Numbered from the stretch's first letter, positions 12,892-24,650 are shown. The stretch: DNA of 64,000 nt from Archilochus colubris (GCA_023079485.1 CM041085.1:30117121-30181120), one strand, 5' to 3'. Translations and numbers: made by a program. The notes: a model not told the origin generated them from the sequence alone.

Positions 12892-15323
12892 CCACCCAAG
12901 GATCCAGTTATGTCCCTTTGGTCTTGTGGAGAAGAATGGTGGTGGTTCCATCCTAGAAGAGTGCAAAGGGTTAGTGTCTCTCTTCCTTTTATGCTGTCCA
13001 TTTCTTGCTTTTAGAGTGGTTGCTTCCCTTTTAGTTTGCAAAATTTGCCATCTGATGTGTCAGCAGACTTAACAGTTTTTAGCTAGGAGTTCTCCCCTGT
13101 CTCTCCTAATTAACAGCCTCTCTTTCTGTCAAGGAGCTGTAATTTCTCAAAATTTATGAATTCCATCTTATCATGGCTCTTCTCAAGCTTTGTGGCTTCC
13201 CCTCTTGTTAAGGAAGCTTTATGCCTTCCCTTCTCATTTTTTCCTAAGGCCTTCAGACTGCTTGAGACAAATACTTAACTTATCCTGTCCATTACAGAGA
13301 GAGAGGAAGGTGAGACCATCACTACCTGAGGATTAGGCAGCATTTTTCTTTCTGGGTTGGTAGGCAAGCCCTGTGCAGAATTCCAGACAATTCTTCCCCC
13401 CTCCCATGTTGTATGCCATTTGCTGTGGGGGCAGGTAGTCCTTCCATTTGCCAATTGTTGTTTGAGGCAAAGCCTGACTGGAACCTCATTATGATTCCTC
13501 AATAGCCAGTGTCTAAAGCAGCAATAGTACAATGGGCTAACTACCACCTTGAAGAAAAACAGTAAAAAACTTATTCAATTCTGTTTTCCCCTGCAATGTT
13601 ACACATTATTTAAATGAAATTACAGTTTTCCACTTCATCTCCTCAGTGAATCTGGGTAAAAATAGTTGTTGAATATCTGAGATCAAAAATATGCTGTCAG
13701 AACACTATCTCTTTAATGTGGTTCTCATGGATAGAGTCTGAAATGTGACTATACCTTCATCTGAATTCCACTTGGGGGCCAAAGTGCCCTACAAAATACT
13801 GGTTAGAGGCATTCTGTCCCTTGCAGTTTGTACAGAATTATTTTGTGGAGCACTTTCAAATACAGATTTTTTGAGATGTTTTTTCTGAATGCTCTCTCAC
13901 AATCAGTGAATAGTTCCCTACAAATAACCACACTTACTTGAGACATGGAATTCTCATCTCCTTGGTCTTTTTCTTTAGAACATCACCTAGACAACCTGGT
14001 AGTGCCTTTATGAGATGCTAACATACGCATTTGCTTGAGAGTATCACATTTCAAACTCCTAGTGACATTGTACTTTCTTCTCAAGTCCTTCAGCTTTTAA
14101 GATCTTCTACAGCTTACTTTGAAATGTACTTGAAAGGTACTATACAGTACTTATTTACATAATAATATTGTAATAGTTCTGTACTTACATTGTGATGACT
14201 GAAGTGTCTACTATTGCAGCAACCAGTGTACTTTCATTAAGGTTCAATAATGGTGGCCATTAGACTTAAAATAGATGAGTTTTGAAAATATCATGATGCA
14301 ATTCTGTTGATAAATGGTAACAGATCTTCTAATAAAGTAGTTTTATGAGATGGGAGAAAACCTTCTGGAAAACCAAGGACTCTTCAGATGCATTTCCCAG
14401 GAATAATGTGAGCTCCTTAGCTTAAGAGGTAAATGTGCAGCTTACTTTATGATGGGCATTTTCAAACCCAATTAGGATTTGCATCCATTAGGATGCAATA
14501 TTATATAGCTTAGAACTTGATCTACAAAAGTTTATAGCAACACTTTTTGTCAGTTCCTCTTAAATCTCTCTACATCCCTTTTGTCCCCATGTGTATCATA
14601 TATATAATAAAACAGTCAGTGTTTCCTTTTACAACTGACAATTAAAATACTATTCTGTATTTAAAAGGGACCATCTCAGTTACTCAGATTAGTCACATGC
14701 CTTTTATTCCTTTTTCTCTGAAATTATTTTCATCTGTTTTCATGTTTAAAAATTGCTAAAAGAAAAGTTTCATTAGTTATTTCAGATAGAGAGTGTTATT
14801 GCAGATAAAAACATATAATAAACAACTGATTATGGGGGCCAATCTTGTTCTGTATCCATATGTCTTAAGATGATTTTCTGTTAAATTTCCAGATAAACAT
14901 TTGTTATCAAAATCAGTGACTTCCCAGTTAGTGACTAAGAAGAAAATACTACAGAGCATGAAATTAAAAGAAGCTCTGACATATTAACATAAATGTTAGT
15001 CTTAGTTTTATCTCTGAACAAGCAAGGTAATGAAAAAATACTTTATGAAATAAATAACATAATTATTTACTTAACTGACACAACCGGAATATCAAGTGAT
15101 AAAACCAGATCATTTGGTAATGACCGACTGACAAAAATTTAGAGAAGAATTCTGACTAAATGGAAAGCTTCATAAGTTATTTATATACTATCTTTGATGT
15201 CTTTTTTTTGAGCACAGCTTCCAGTGAAGTTCAGAAATAAAATAGCCAATGAAACAAATTCCAAACTGTCCCAAGTTTTCTTCATTAACCATGAAAATAC
15301 CTCAAGCATAATCTATCCACCAT
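12892..15323. other. unique sequence, no gene seen
   Basis: AT-rich sequence with no recognised repeat or exon, running directly to the 5' target duplication of the LTR at 15324. Confidence 0.6.
15319..15323. repeat. target-site duplication, left copy (ACCAT)
   Basis: It matches 16130-16134 exactly and abuts the TG end of the LTR. Together the pair fix the insertion boundaries. Confidence 0.85.
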
Positions 15324-15657
15324 TGTCCTGGTTTTGGCCTGGATAGAGCAAAATTTCTGCTTGTAATTTTGCTTTCAGGTAAGTCCCTCATAAGTAGCTG
15401 TACTTCCTGAGGTAAACAGCAAGTTTTTCAGTCAATGTCTGCTTCTAGGACTTCTAGTCCTTGATATTTATAGTTACAGCTAGAGAATGGTGTGCAGAAC
15501 CAAGGCCACTGCTCAGTTCTGAGGAACATCTTATGCTCCAGTAAGAGAAAGGGAGTAAAGAGGTTACACCTGCAACCTTCCTTTAGGGAGTAGTGGACAA
15601 GACAAATGACCAAAAATTGACCAAACAGAATATTCCATCCCCACGTGTCATACTCAG

Positions 15658-15665
15658 TATAAATT
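15658..15665 (+). promoter_or_regulatory. TATA-like box inside the solo LTR
   Basis: TATAAATT lies about 335 bp into the LTR, upstream of a GC-richer stretch that would contain the transcription start, and about 335 bp before the ATTAAA signal. The position suits the U3/R boundary of a retroviral LTR. Whether it is still active is unknown. Confidence 0.4.
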
Positions 15666-15993
15666 TGAGGGAAAGCGGGGGTCAAACCCCTTCCCCTTTG
15701 CCTTTGCTCTCACCCTTCTCCACTTGCTCCTATTTGCTTTGCCATCCTGAGAGGATTCTGTATGTTTGTCTGCCTGTGGTCCTGATCCCTGCCAGCCTGA
15801 ATCTGTGTGTTCCTGCCTCCAGCTCCTGACTGCTGCTGACTCCAGGAGTCCAGCCTGGACTTTCCCAGGGCTGCCCTGCAGCCTCAGTGGTGATGTGAGC
15901 ATTACTGGGGGAAAGTGAGGAGGAATCTAGTATCTTTTTTCTGTATATTTGTATATATTTAATAATTTTTTCTTCTTTTATCATTCCTGTTTC

Positions 15994-15999
15994 ATTAAA
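15994..15999 (+). promoter_or_regulatory. ATTAAA polyadenylation signal in the LTR
   Basis: A common variant poly(A) hexamer in the 3' third of the LTR, in the same orientation as the TATA-like box, as expected near the R/U5 border. Confidence 0.4.
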
Positions 16000-16129
16000 A
16001 CTGTGTAGTTTAGTTTCCAGCCCGTAAGTCTCTCTCTATTATTCTCTCTCCTTTATGAGAGAGGGGTGGGGGATTAATATAAATAATCTGACAATCAATT
16101 AACTACCAGCCCAGCATTAAACCATGACA

Positions 16130-19100
16130 ACCATACAACTTATTGATAGTACAAAATGGATATACAATGAAAGTGAAAGCACAAGCCATTATCCATGTAA
16201 ATACAAATTCTGTACTTTGAAATGTGGACTAGACCCTGGAAATAGCACTCTCTTCTTGCCTGTAAAAAATCCCAGAGCTTCTGTAACCACTTGTGTTTAT
16301 GGTCTTCCTTTTAATATCCACAGAGAGTAGAAATCTGCCCTTTAACAAGCAAATCCACATAACATGAACAGAGATTCACACAGTGCTACTGCATACTTTT
16401 GGACATCCTTTCTCGTCTACCCCAGTAGCTGAGAAGCTCACCAAGTCCCATCTGCTGAGCAGTACATGCTGCAATATTCAATTGGTTTGCAGAAAGCTTT
16501 CATCAGCAGATGTGCAGTAGATGGATTAGGCCAACAAGTATAGTTTTAATGCCTACCAGTTCTGTCTGTATTCAATAACATTGTGTAGTTGCATGCAATG
16601 CTGTGTTATCTTTACTTTGTCTTTGTGGGATCCAACAAGAATCTCCATGTTTCCATCTTTGGAACATAACTGGAAGTTTTATTCTCTATATGCCATCATT
16701 TTACTGCTGAGTTTTTTTCATTATGATATTTTTGTGAGTTTATAGGCTAAGATCTGAAATTTTCTTAAACACTGACTCAGCTTCTCAGCTTATGCTTCAG
16801 AAATTCAGAAAGAAGGAGAAATTGTATTAATTATATTTGATTTGTCCCCTACTTGAGTTAATCTGCATGGCATATTTCTGCAGACTATTTTTTTCTGAAA
16901 AGCATTGCCTTTGGAGGAGTGGATGATGACAGTATTTGTGATAAATGAACGTTTCTTAAAACTGGAATCATCTGAAGATGACAAACCCTCTGCCCATAGC
17001 TAGTTTTTATTGTTGAGTTATATTTGTTAGCAACAGAGCTGACTGGCAGACAGTAAGTGTCCTCTGCAAGCTACTGAGGTTTCAGTGTGTGTTTACTTCA
17101 GGCTGAAGGGAAGAAAGGACCTTATCAATATTGCCATGAAATAAAACTGACAACATGCCAGTTTTTGTATTGAAAAGGCCAGACTTCTGGTTTTATATCA
17201 GTCTTGCATAAGATATGGTCAGCTACTCCTCCTCCTCAAACTCTTTGATGTAAATCATGTACCTAAATGATCAAAAATCTTTTCAGGAGCATCTGATGCA
17301 AAAAAAGACTCAAACAAACAAACAAAAAAAAGTAAAAAAATTGTTGCTTCTATTTCAAACATTGAAGATCAAATATTGAATATTTTCATTCTTGAAAATC
17401 TATTATTTTTCAGTTCTACCAGTAAGCCTAATAAAATAAATACTGTTACAAACTCTGCTTCTATTATTCTTATGATTGTGCAGGAATAAAATAATTGAGT
17501 TGAAATAAGAACCTGTGCACTTGCAAGTATAGTCGTATTCTCTGAGTTGGTACATACAGTCATGCTTTCTCACTGTATAGCTGAAGAAAATGTGATTGCT
17601 GACATGGGCAGTAGTGCTGCAGTACTGATTTTGCAACAGTGGTACACACTGAAAATAGGGAAAAATGTTAAGGAAAACCCTCATCTTGAAAATGCAGATT
17701 TATTTAGAAGGGTAGGTTAAATTCTTCCACCTCCTCCTCCCACCCCCTTGTTATAAGCAAGTTCAGAAAAGTATCTTTTGTCTTTGTTCCCAACTTTCAA
17801 TGAAATTCTCATTTCCATTGTGAGTCTTCCAGCTAGAGAGGAGTGCACAGCATCAGAAAAAAATCCAAAGCATCATGATAGTCATGAAACACTACAGTCA
17901 CCAAGCCACTCATTTATCATCAGTCCTGTCACAAGCTGTCACAATTCCTCACCAGTTCAGAGTTCACCTTTCAGACAAGAAAACAAACAAGGTGTGGAGC
18001 AGAGATAGATTCAGTGCCTCAATCTGTCATCTCCAAGTCTCTGCTGTCAAGTGTGGTGAAAATTAAAAGGGCCAGGTTCTGCACTGACAGGAGTCAGCAA
18101 GAGCTCTGCCAAATGTCAGTGTACAGTGCTGCATTAAAAAAGCTAAGGAAGCTGATAGAAAGGTGTTGAAATAGTCTGATTTTGGGAGAAGGCAGCATGA
18201 GAAACATTTGACTTCATTCCAAGAACAATGCCATGCACAGCTGTGTATTTTTTCTGAGTGCATGCTGGAACATCTCATGATAATGACATGGATGTCTGAT
18301 CTGGAAATTGTTCACAGCCAGTACACACCCAGTGTGTAGCCACTCTCTGAGCAGACCAGCCATCCTCTTAAAATTACTTCCAGACAGTATACTTTTTTCT
18401 TCCTCCATCATGTTCAAGTCACTAGAAAGGCCAGAAACTTCCTCTAGATAGTATCTTTGTCTGCAAGCACTTCTGCTCTCACTGTCAGAAGTGACATCCA
18501 TACAACTTCTGTTCCCTCTTTCCTGATGGGAGGACAGTGTAAAGAACAAGATTATAGGAAAATTTTTCCTCAAGTTGCTGCTCATATGCTTGTTGCACTC
18601 TGATTTTGCTGTTGAGCTGTTTCTCTGGGCCTTTCTCTGGGCCCTTCAAGGATGATTGCTAGGGCTATCTCTGAGGAGATACTGCAAGGTGGAGCACACT
18701 GTCTCTACCACACTGTACTGTCTCATGGCAGATCATAGCGCCAGAAGTGCCCAGCATACTGCACTGTGGACATTCAGAAGACTTTGCTATTCTGCAAGTA
18801 GTCATTGAGCACCTCCTTATGCTTCCCAGCCTACCCTAGGATGCACCCTGCATCCTGCTCTGTGCCCAGACAGTCCTTGGCTGAGCGTGGTGGGAGATGC
18901 AGTATGGTGCCAGACCTACAACCATGAGCCTACTTCTTTCTAGTGATGAACAGAAGCCTTTCTATTCTTAAGACAGGTTATTGATAATAGCAAATAGTTT
19001 GAACTCACACCATAAGCTGCAGATTTTAAGTAGTGAGCAGCTTTTCCTTCTCTCTTCAGGATATCTAGGGCTGCACTGGTAGCTGCAATAGGGTACAAAA

Positions 19101-19859
19101 AGTGGCTGCCCTGTTATCTGTCTGTCCTGGAGAATGAAGCTCACTTCACTGCTCCAAATTTGTGGGGCCAAGTAACATTGCTGTGTATTTTCTGTCCATC
19201 TTCCAACTTGGAATTTACCTAGGACATGGATTCATTTTCTGAAAGGAAGCCAAGAGGAAAGCAACCCTTCAGGCAAGCAGTGTCCAATGTAGCAAAACAA
19301 AACAACCTCCACCACCAAAGCCTCCCACAGCTACTGATACTGAATGCCTTGCCTGAGAAGTTATGACCATATAAAAAAGGCCATCTAGAGAAAGAGTTTT
19401 TTTCACTTTTCTGCCTCTTGTGCTAGCTTCTGAGTACAACATGACATATTTTCTATGACTTTCAGCACTTTTAATTTTGTTTTAACATTGTTTTACCAAT
19501 GACAGTGCTGCCTTCTGCTCAGATTTGCTATGCACAATAAAATGCACAGCAACATCTGAAAACAGAGCAAGATTCATAGCTTCTGCCAGTACACCAAGTC
19601 CACAGGCTTCACTGCTGCTCAGATGTCATTTTTTGCTCACATCTTTTCTTTCTCTGGATGTGTGCATTGTAAGTAATTTAATGACTGTTGAAATGCAGCA
19701 TGACTGAGAACTGGAAGTGTTCATCTTTATATTAAATTTTATTTCTCTGAAATTATTTATAAACCAGATTTGAAGAGGGAAGGGGATAAAACTAGGCCTG
19801 CTAGGAATCATTCCTAGGTAAGCATGCCAAGGTTTCTAGGATGGTGAGCTAGAGAAGAC
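16130..19859. other. unique sequence, no gene seen
   Basis: No repeat family, exon or RNA gene is recognised. The part around 18.6-18.95 kb is somewhat richer in G and C than its surroundings but encodes nothing I can identify. Confidence 0.55.
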
Positions 19860-20787
19860 TCTCACTCCTCCATCTCAGTTCAGATGGTAGACAGAGAAAC
19901 AATGGGAAACAAAGAGGAAAGGGTTACTTGTGGTTTAGAAAGCATAGGGACACCTGAGAAAAGTCAAGTAGGAATTATGGCCTATGCTCAGAAAATGGTA
20001 TTGGGATCATTAGCCTGTCTGAATTGCATCTATACCAATGAACACAGCATGGGCAACAAACATGTTGCCCATGTTCCAGGAGGAGCTGGAAGCCACGATG
20101 TATCAGGACATCTATGACATAGTGACTATCACAGAAGCTCACATGACTGGAGTGCCACAACTGATGACTACAAGATCTTCAGGAGGGATGGACAAGAGTG
20201 AGAGGTGGTTTGGTGGCCCTGCATATTCAGAATTGTTACAGATGTCTACAACTTGGGTGTAGTGATGACAAGGTTGAATGCCTTTGGATCAGGATTAGGG
20301 GAAAGGCCAACAAGGCTGATATCACTATGGAGGTCTGCTATAGATCTCCTATATAGGGCAGTGAGGTGGACAAAATGTTCTATAAACATCTGGGTGAAAT
20401 CACATGGTCATTTGCCCTTGTTCTTATGGGGGCTTTCATCGTCCCTGGTGCGTGCTGGAATTAGAAAAACAGCAGAGAGGGAACAGTCCTGGAGGTTCCT
20501 GGAATGTGTCAAGGATACATACATTCCTGATTCAGCTGGTGAATGAACCAGCCAGGGAAGCTGCTCTGCTGGACCTGCTCTTTGTGAAAAGGGAAGGGCT
20601 GGCAGGAGATGTGAGAGTTGGAGGTCTACTACTCTTAGAGATACAAGGAGGGGGAGAAGCAAAATTGCCACCTGAGACTTCTGAAGGGCAAACTTTAACT
20701 TGTTTAGTAGCCTGATAGCCAGAATCCCTTGGGAATCAGTTCTGAAGGGTATAGGAGTCCAGACATTCCAGAAAGGTTGGATGTTCT

Positions 20788-20838
20788 TGTCCTGGTTTGG
20801 GATAGAGCTAATTGCCAGCCCAGCATTAAACTATGACA
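20788..20838 (+). mobile_element. 51-bp two-ended LTR remnant inside the CR1
   Basis: The first about 20 bases match the start of the LTR at 15324 (TGTCCTGGTTTGGGATAGAG against TGTCCTGGTTTTGGCCTGGATAGAG). The remaining bases match its last 25 or so (CCAGCCCAGCATTAAACTATGACA against CCAGCCCAGCATTAAACCATGACA). Both termini are kept and about 750 bp of interior is missing. The flanks GTTCT (20783-20787) and GCTCT (20839-20843) agree at 4 of 5 positions, like a mutated 5-bp target duplication. CR1 coding sequence continues on both sides (GWMF before, LSKKEVLKVQEQ after), so the element landed in the CR1. Confidence 0.8.
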
Positions 20839-21218
20839 GCTCTCCAAGAAGGAAGTCTTGAAGGTGCAGGAGCAAGCCATCCCCATGTCCTCTAAAGCAA
20901 GCCAGAGCCATATAAGACCATCTTGGATGAACAGGGAGCTTTTTTTCTCACTCGGGGAGAAAAAGATACTTTATGGCCTTTGGAGAAAAGGGCAGGCCAC
21001 TCACAATGACAAAAAAAATGTTGTGAGACCATGCAAGGAGAGCATTAGAAGTTCCAAAGCCCAGCTAGAAATCAATCTGGCCTCTATGGTAAAGGACAAC
21101 AGGAAAAGTTTCTATAAATATATTAATAATAAAAGAACCACTAGGGAGACCCTCCATCCCCTATTGGATACAGGAGGAAACAGTGATGAAGGATGAGGAA
21201 ATAACTTAGGTGCTTAAT

Positions 21219-21452
21219 CACAGAATCACAAAAAGTTAGGGATCAGAAGGGACCTCGAAAGAGCATCAAATCTAATTCTGCCAGAGGAGGATCACTTTGG
21301 GTAGGTCACACGGGAATGAATCCAGGCAGGTTTTTAATGTCTTTGAAGGAGACTCCCCAACCTCACTGGACAGCCTGTTCCACTGCTTTGTCACCCTCAC
21401 AGTGAGGGTGGCTCTGTCCCACTGACTCTCACCCTTTACATATTTATAAACA
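21219..21452 (-). mobile_element. CR1 3' end inserted in reverse into the older CR1
   Basis: On the plus strand it starts with the CR1 tail (CACAGAATCACA) and the block GAAGGGACCTCGAAAGAGCATC. It continues through the CR1 3' region, including CTGTTCCACTGC and CTCACAGTGAGG, and stops near 21452. The host CR1 reading stops at VLN before it and restarts at EFFASVF after it. TTAAT occurs at both edges (21214-21218 and 21453-21457), a possible target duplication. About 235 bp remain, so this is a severely 5'-truncated copy, as is usual for CR1. Confidence 0.82.
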
Positions 21453-21605
21453 TTAATGTGAATTTTTTGCCTCAGTTTTTAGCAATAGGACCAGTCATGT
21501 AGAAGGAATTCAACTCCCAAAGGTAGGAGACAGGGACCAGGAACAGAATGACCTTCCCACAATCCAAGTGGAAATTTTTGAACTCATTGAAATTGTCATG
21601 AGGGG

Positions 21606-22694
21606 AAAAAAATAGCAAGAAGAAAATCTGCTTATTTCTAGATATAGCTTGTAGAAGTGCCTTGTGTTCTGTTGGAATCACTCTACCAGTGAATGTTCAG
21701 AAAGTTCTCTTATACCTTTAATCAAACTTCCAGTCAACAAACTCTTTTGACTATGGAGGCAGACTTAAAACTCTGAGTATGTCTTATGGCCTGGAGTCAA
21801 TAGACTTGCAACAGCAAAGATTTATGTGGCTAGGAATATGTAAAAGCCCCCAGAGGAAAATGCAAATTAGTTGAAACCTCAGCCTTTTCATAGCAGAAAT
21901 TATCTTTTACTGCATTTCTCATTTTAGAAATGCCTGGAAAGGTTTTTGAAATTATGGAAATATTTCTTCTGAGGTGGTAACAAAGTCAGAAACTCAATTT
22001 CAATCAGCTTGATAAAATATGTTTTTTATTTTCACATTTAAAATGTCCATGGTTAAAGTGAAAGTATGGCAGCTATTTCTCTATAGCATTAGGCACTGTG
22101 AAAATTCAATTCCTTTTGTGGGATAAACATAGATATTTCAGTAGCTGTACTTTTAAATCCCAAAAATTAGAACCTAGGAAAAGATAAAACATTTTGTTGT
22201 GTTTGCCATGTTCTAAATTTTAGTTATTGTGTTCATGAGTTGAAATTCTCATGAAAGGTTAATAGACATTGCTTCTAATCTAGTGTTGTGGAAATCCTGC
22301 TCTGACTACCTATTTTAACCTATGTTTGACTTGAAAAGGTGCTGAAAGATGCTTGGAATTAGAGGTTTTCTTCTTTTGTGTAGAATGCTGTTGTTCCTAA
22401 TTTTTGCTGGCCTCCTTATGCTCAGAAAAGAGCATTAAAAAGCAAGTGTTTTTTTCTTCCTCTTTCAGTGAGCTGTCTACTTTAGGCCCAGTTTCTGCAA
22501 GCACTTCTTTTTGTGGAGTAGCTACTTATCTCACCAGGAGTACTGCAGAAATAGTGCATTTCCAGGTAACTTGGCTGCATTCTCAGAACCTAATCGTTTG
22601 GTGTAGCTCCCATATCCCACACTCAATTTGTGGATATCCACAGTAGTTGTGTGTAGGTTTAGAAGAGTAAATTAAATGAACCCATGGCTGTCAT
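21606..22694. other. unique spacer between two CR1 copies
   Basis: AT-rich sequence without recognised repeats or exons. Confidence 0.55.
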
Positions 22695-23297
22695 CTGTCT
22701 GAAGCCAAACGGTGTGGCATCCTGGCCTGTATCAGGAACACTGTGACCAGCACGACCAGGGAGGTGATTTTACCCTTGTACTCAGCCTTGGTGAGGCAGC
22801 ACCTCGAGTACTGTGAGGAGTTTTGGGCACCCACAGTATGGGAAAGACATCGAGGTGCTGGAGAGGGCTGATTAGGGGCCTGGAGAACAGGTCTTATGAG
22901 AAGAGGCTGAAGGAGGTGGGGCTGTTCAGCCTGGAAAAAAGGAGATTAAGGGGAGACCTTTTTGGTCTCTGCAGCTACCTGAAAGGAGGCTGTAGTGAGG
23001 CAGGTGTTGGCCTCTTCTCCCCAGTGACTAGTGATAGGACAAGAGGAAATGGGCTTAAATTGTGCCAGGGGAGGTTCAGATTGGATATTAGGAAAAATTT
23101 CTTCACTGAAAGAGTGGTGAAGCATTGGAAGAAATTGCCTAAGGACGTGGTAGAGTCGCCATTCCTGGGGGGAGCATTCAAAATATAGGTAGATGTGGCA
23201 CTTTGGGAGATGATATAGGTTAAGGTGCCATAGGACTGACGGTTGGACTTGGTGATATTGAAGGTCCTTTCCAACTATGATGATTCTATGGTTCTAA
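22695..23297 (+). mobile_element. CR1 LINE, 3' portion, plus strand
   Basis: A 5'-truncated CR1 carrying the last part of ORF2 and the 3' end. Landmarks are GGCATCCTGGCCTGTATCAG near 22717, the [23 protein letters not shown] block, [24 protein letters not shown], and the terminus GGTCCTTTCCAACTATGATG followed by a short ATTCTATGGTTCTA tail at about 23282-23296. A frame is open for 121 codons (22823-23188), so this copy is relatively well preserved. Confidence 0.92.
22823..23188 (+). pseudogene. CR1 ORF2 C-terminal remnant
   Basis: The open frame carries the conserved C-terminal end of CR1 ORF2: [21 protein letters not shown], then [21 protein letters not shown] and a [10 protein letters not shown] block. 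The reverse transcriptase catalytic region is upstream of the truncation and absent. The methionine at 22823 is not a genuine start. Confidence 0.8.
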
Positions 23298-23680
23298 GAA
23301 TGGCCCATGTCCATATCTCTAAGCTCTCTCCTCCCCCAGACTGGGTGATCATATCAAAAATTCCTTTGGGAAATGAGTCAACCAGTGTTTATGCCCCAAG
23401 CAGGTCTAAGAATAATTTTGTTATTTTTCAGCTAAAGCTGAAATTTAGCTATAACTAAAAGCATATAAGGGACTAACAATGTAACAGCAGAGGTAGTGGA
23501 GCTCCATTGCTCTGGAGCTAGACAGCAGTGGCTTTGCTTTTGGAAGGAAACTAATTTTCCAATCTTCTTGTGAATAGCACTTGCATGATTGGTAGATAGC
23601 AAGGCTGGAAAAGAGGGGGAAAAAAAAAAGGAAAATGAGATGTCATTTCAATTTGTCTATGGTAAAAGTGAATGTCCTGT
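23298..23680. other. spacer between CR1 and a probable LTR
   Basis: Short unique AT-rich stretch with a GA/A-rich patch near 23605-23640. No gene seen. Confidence 0.5.
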
Positions 23681-24650
23681 TATAGCATCCTAAAAAGAAT
23701 AATTATCTCAAAACAGCCACCCTGACAAAATGGACTCCACGGATGGAGGCTTCATTCAATAAGCCACCAGGACTCTCTTCACTCAAGGAGAGACCCTCAT
23801 TTGGGTAACCACTCTGATAAACAGGGCCCTGTTCTCACAAAAGTAGCTCCTCCTTCAGTGGCCATCCCAAACAGCTGAACACTGTCCTGGCGAGGGGAGC
23901 TCTGTTTGGTGGCCACTCTGACAGGCAGGACACTGTCCTTATTTGATAAGGGACAGGGGCAGGGAAGCTGCACCCTGTGGAGGCAGAGTGACACCTTGTG
24001 TGTGCCCCGGGTAAAGCCACTGGAGAGGGCACATGCACAGAAATAAGAGTTATTGCTGTGTCATTCCACCTGGAGGGGTCCAAGTGAACACCTGGCTTTG
24101 CAAGGTATGCCAAAGCCCCTCCTCCTGCCCCAAAAGGTGGGGCCAAGTGGCATAAAGAGGAACACTTGAAATGCCATCCAAAGGGTGGTGATATCTATCT
24201 CTTCTTTATCTCTCCCTTCCTCTCTTTTTCTCTCTCTCTGTCTGTTTCTAATCTTATCTTGGCACATAAGGGTGACACAGTTTCTAACTTTCTTAAGTTT
24301 TACAACAACTTAAGTTTTGTTATTCGTACAGTAAAATTGTGTTTGGTACAAACCTCCTGAGTAATAATATCGCTCCTAGAGTACTGTGCAGAGATTTTCT
24401 GAACTTAATCTCAACTAATGGGTTGTTAAAAGACATTAATTAAAGGAGGGGGACCAGGCCCAGCTACACCTAGGCTTCTCTATGAAGGAGTCTAGAAAGC
24501 AATGGGGTCCAGTCTGTATCTCCCTGGGTAGTCCCCTATTTCTAGGGAATTCTACCTGTGCTCACTCTGTGGGATGTGATATTTGGTCTGGGGAGTCGTG
24601 CTCACTTTGTGAGGTGTGACTGTCCCACACCCACCCTGTGGGTCATGACA
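23681..24650 (+). mobile_element. probable solo LTR, about 970 bp
   Basis: This segment is clearly more GC-rich and less repetitive in A/T than its surroundings, and holds a long pyrimidine tract (24190-24250) of a kind often found in avian LTRs. It ends in GGTCATGACA, the same CATGACA end as the LTR at 16129. CCTGT occurs directly before it (23676-23680) and directly after it (24651-24655), compatible with a 5-bp target duplication. The left end reads TATAGC rather than TG, which would need one transition from TG. No internal retroviral genes are present. Alternative: an unrelated GC-rich unique segment with a chance direct repeat. Confidence 0.5.

Larger units (their letters stand above)
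15324..16129 (+). mobile_element. solo LTR of an endogenous retrovirus, with 5-bp target duplication
   Basis: An 806-bp long terminal repeat. It begins TGTCCTGGTTTTGG and ends CCAGCCCAGCATTAAACCATGACA-type sequence, i.e. it has the canonical TG...CA ends. It is flanked on both sides by ACCAT (15319-15323 and 16130-16134), a perfect 5-bp target-site duplication. A TATA-like TATAAATT sits at 15658-15665 and an ATTAAA poly(A) signal at 15994-15999, so U3, R and U5 can be placed roughly before, between and after these. No gag-pol-env sequence is present on either side, so this is a solo LTR left by recombination between the two LTRs of a provirus. The 5-bp duplication fits an ERVL-like or ERV1-like element; the subfamily is not assigned. 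The same family is represented by the 51-bp remnant at 20788. Confidence 0.88.
19860..21605 (+). mobile_element. CR1 LINE fragment, 5' half of ORF2, carrying two later insertions
   Basis: A decayed CR1 copy on the plus strand that covers the start of ORF2. It lacks the reverse transcriptase and the 3' end. Its reading can be followed in shifting frames: a CLNCIYTNEHSMGNK start, a YDIVTITE endonuclease block, a LLDLLFVKREGLAGDVRVGG block, then KGQATHN, FYKYINNKR and LHPLLDTGGN, and finally EFFASVFSNRTSH near 21460-21500. The body is interrupted by a 51-bp LTR remnant at 20788-20838 and by a reverse-oriented CR1 at about 21219-21452. The left edge is approximate, because sequence before about 19990 is only weakly CR1-like. 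Several frameshifts and stops show that it is dead. Confidence 0.85.
19998..21605 (+). pseudogene. CR1 ORF2 endonuclease-to-linker pseudogene
   Basis: The open reading passes through at least three frames. The first (to about 20115) gives the conserved N-terminal block of the apurinic-type endonuclease, LxCxYTNxxSMGNK. The next (20038-20260) carries EELEATMYQDIYDIVTITEAH, where the conserved glutamate of the endonuclease lies in ITE. A third (20404-20715) carries the LLFVKREGL block. After the LTR remnant, the frame from 20858 encodes a basic linker rich in K and R (KKEVLKVQEQAIP, KGQATHN, FYKYINNKR), the segment that precedes the reverse transcriptase. The last piece resumes beyond the nested CR1 as EFFASVFSNRTSH. 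The reverse transcriptase catalytic motif is absent from this fragment. Confidence 0.75.

Noticed and set aside
12591..13041. Long minus-strand frames rich in S, L, P and F, resembling membrane or low-complexity proteins
   Set aside because: They are translations of the GA-rich simple repeat at 12751-12891.
15324..20838. The LTRs at 15.3 kb and 20.8 kb as the two ends of one provirus
   Set aside because: Each has its own flanking duplication, the second sits inside a CR1, and no retroviral genes lie between them.
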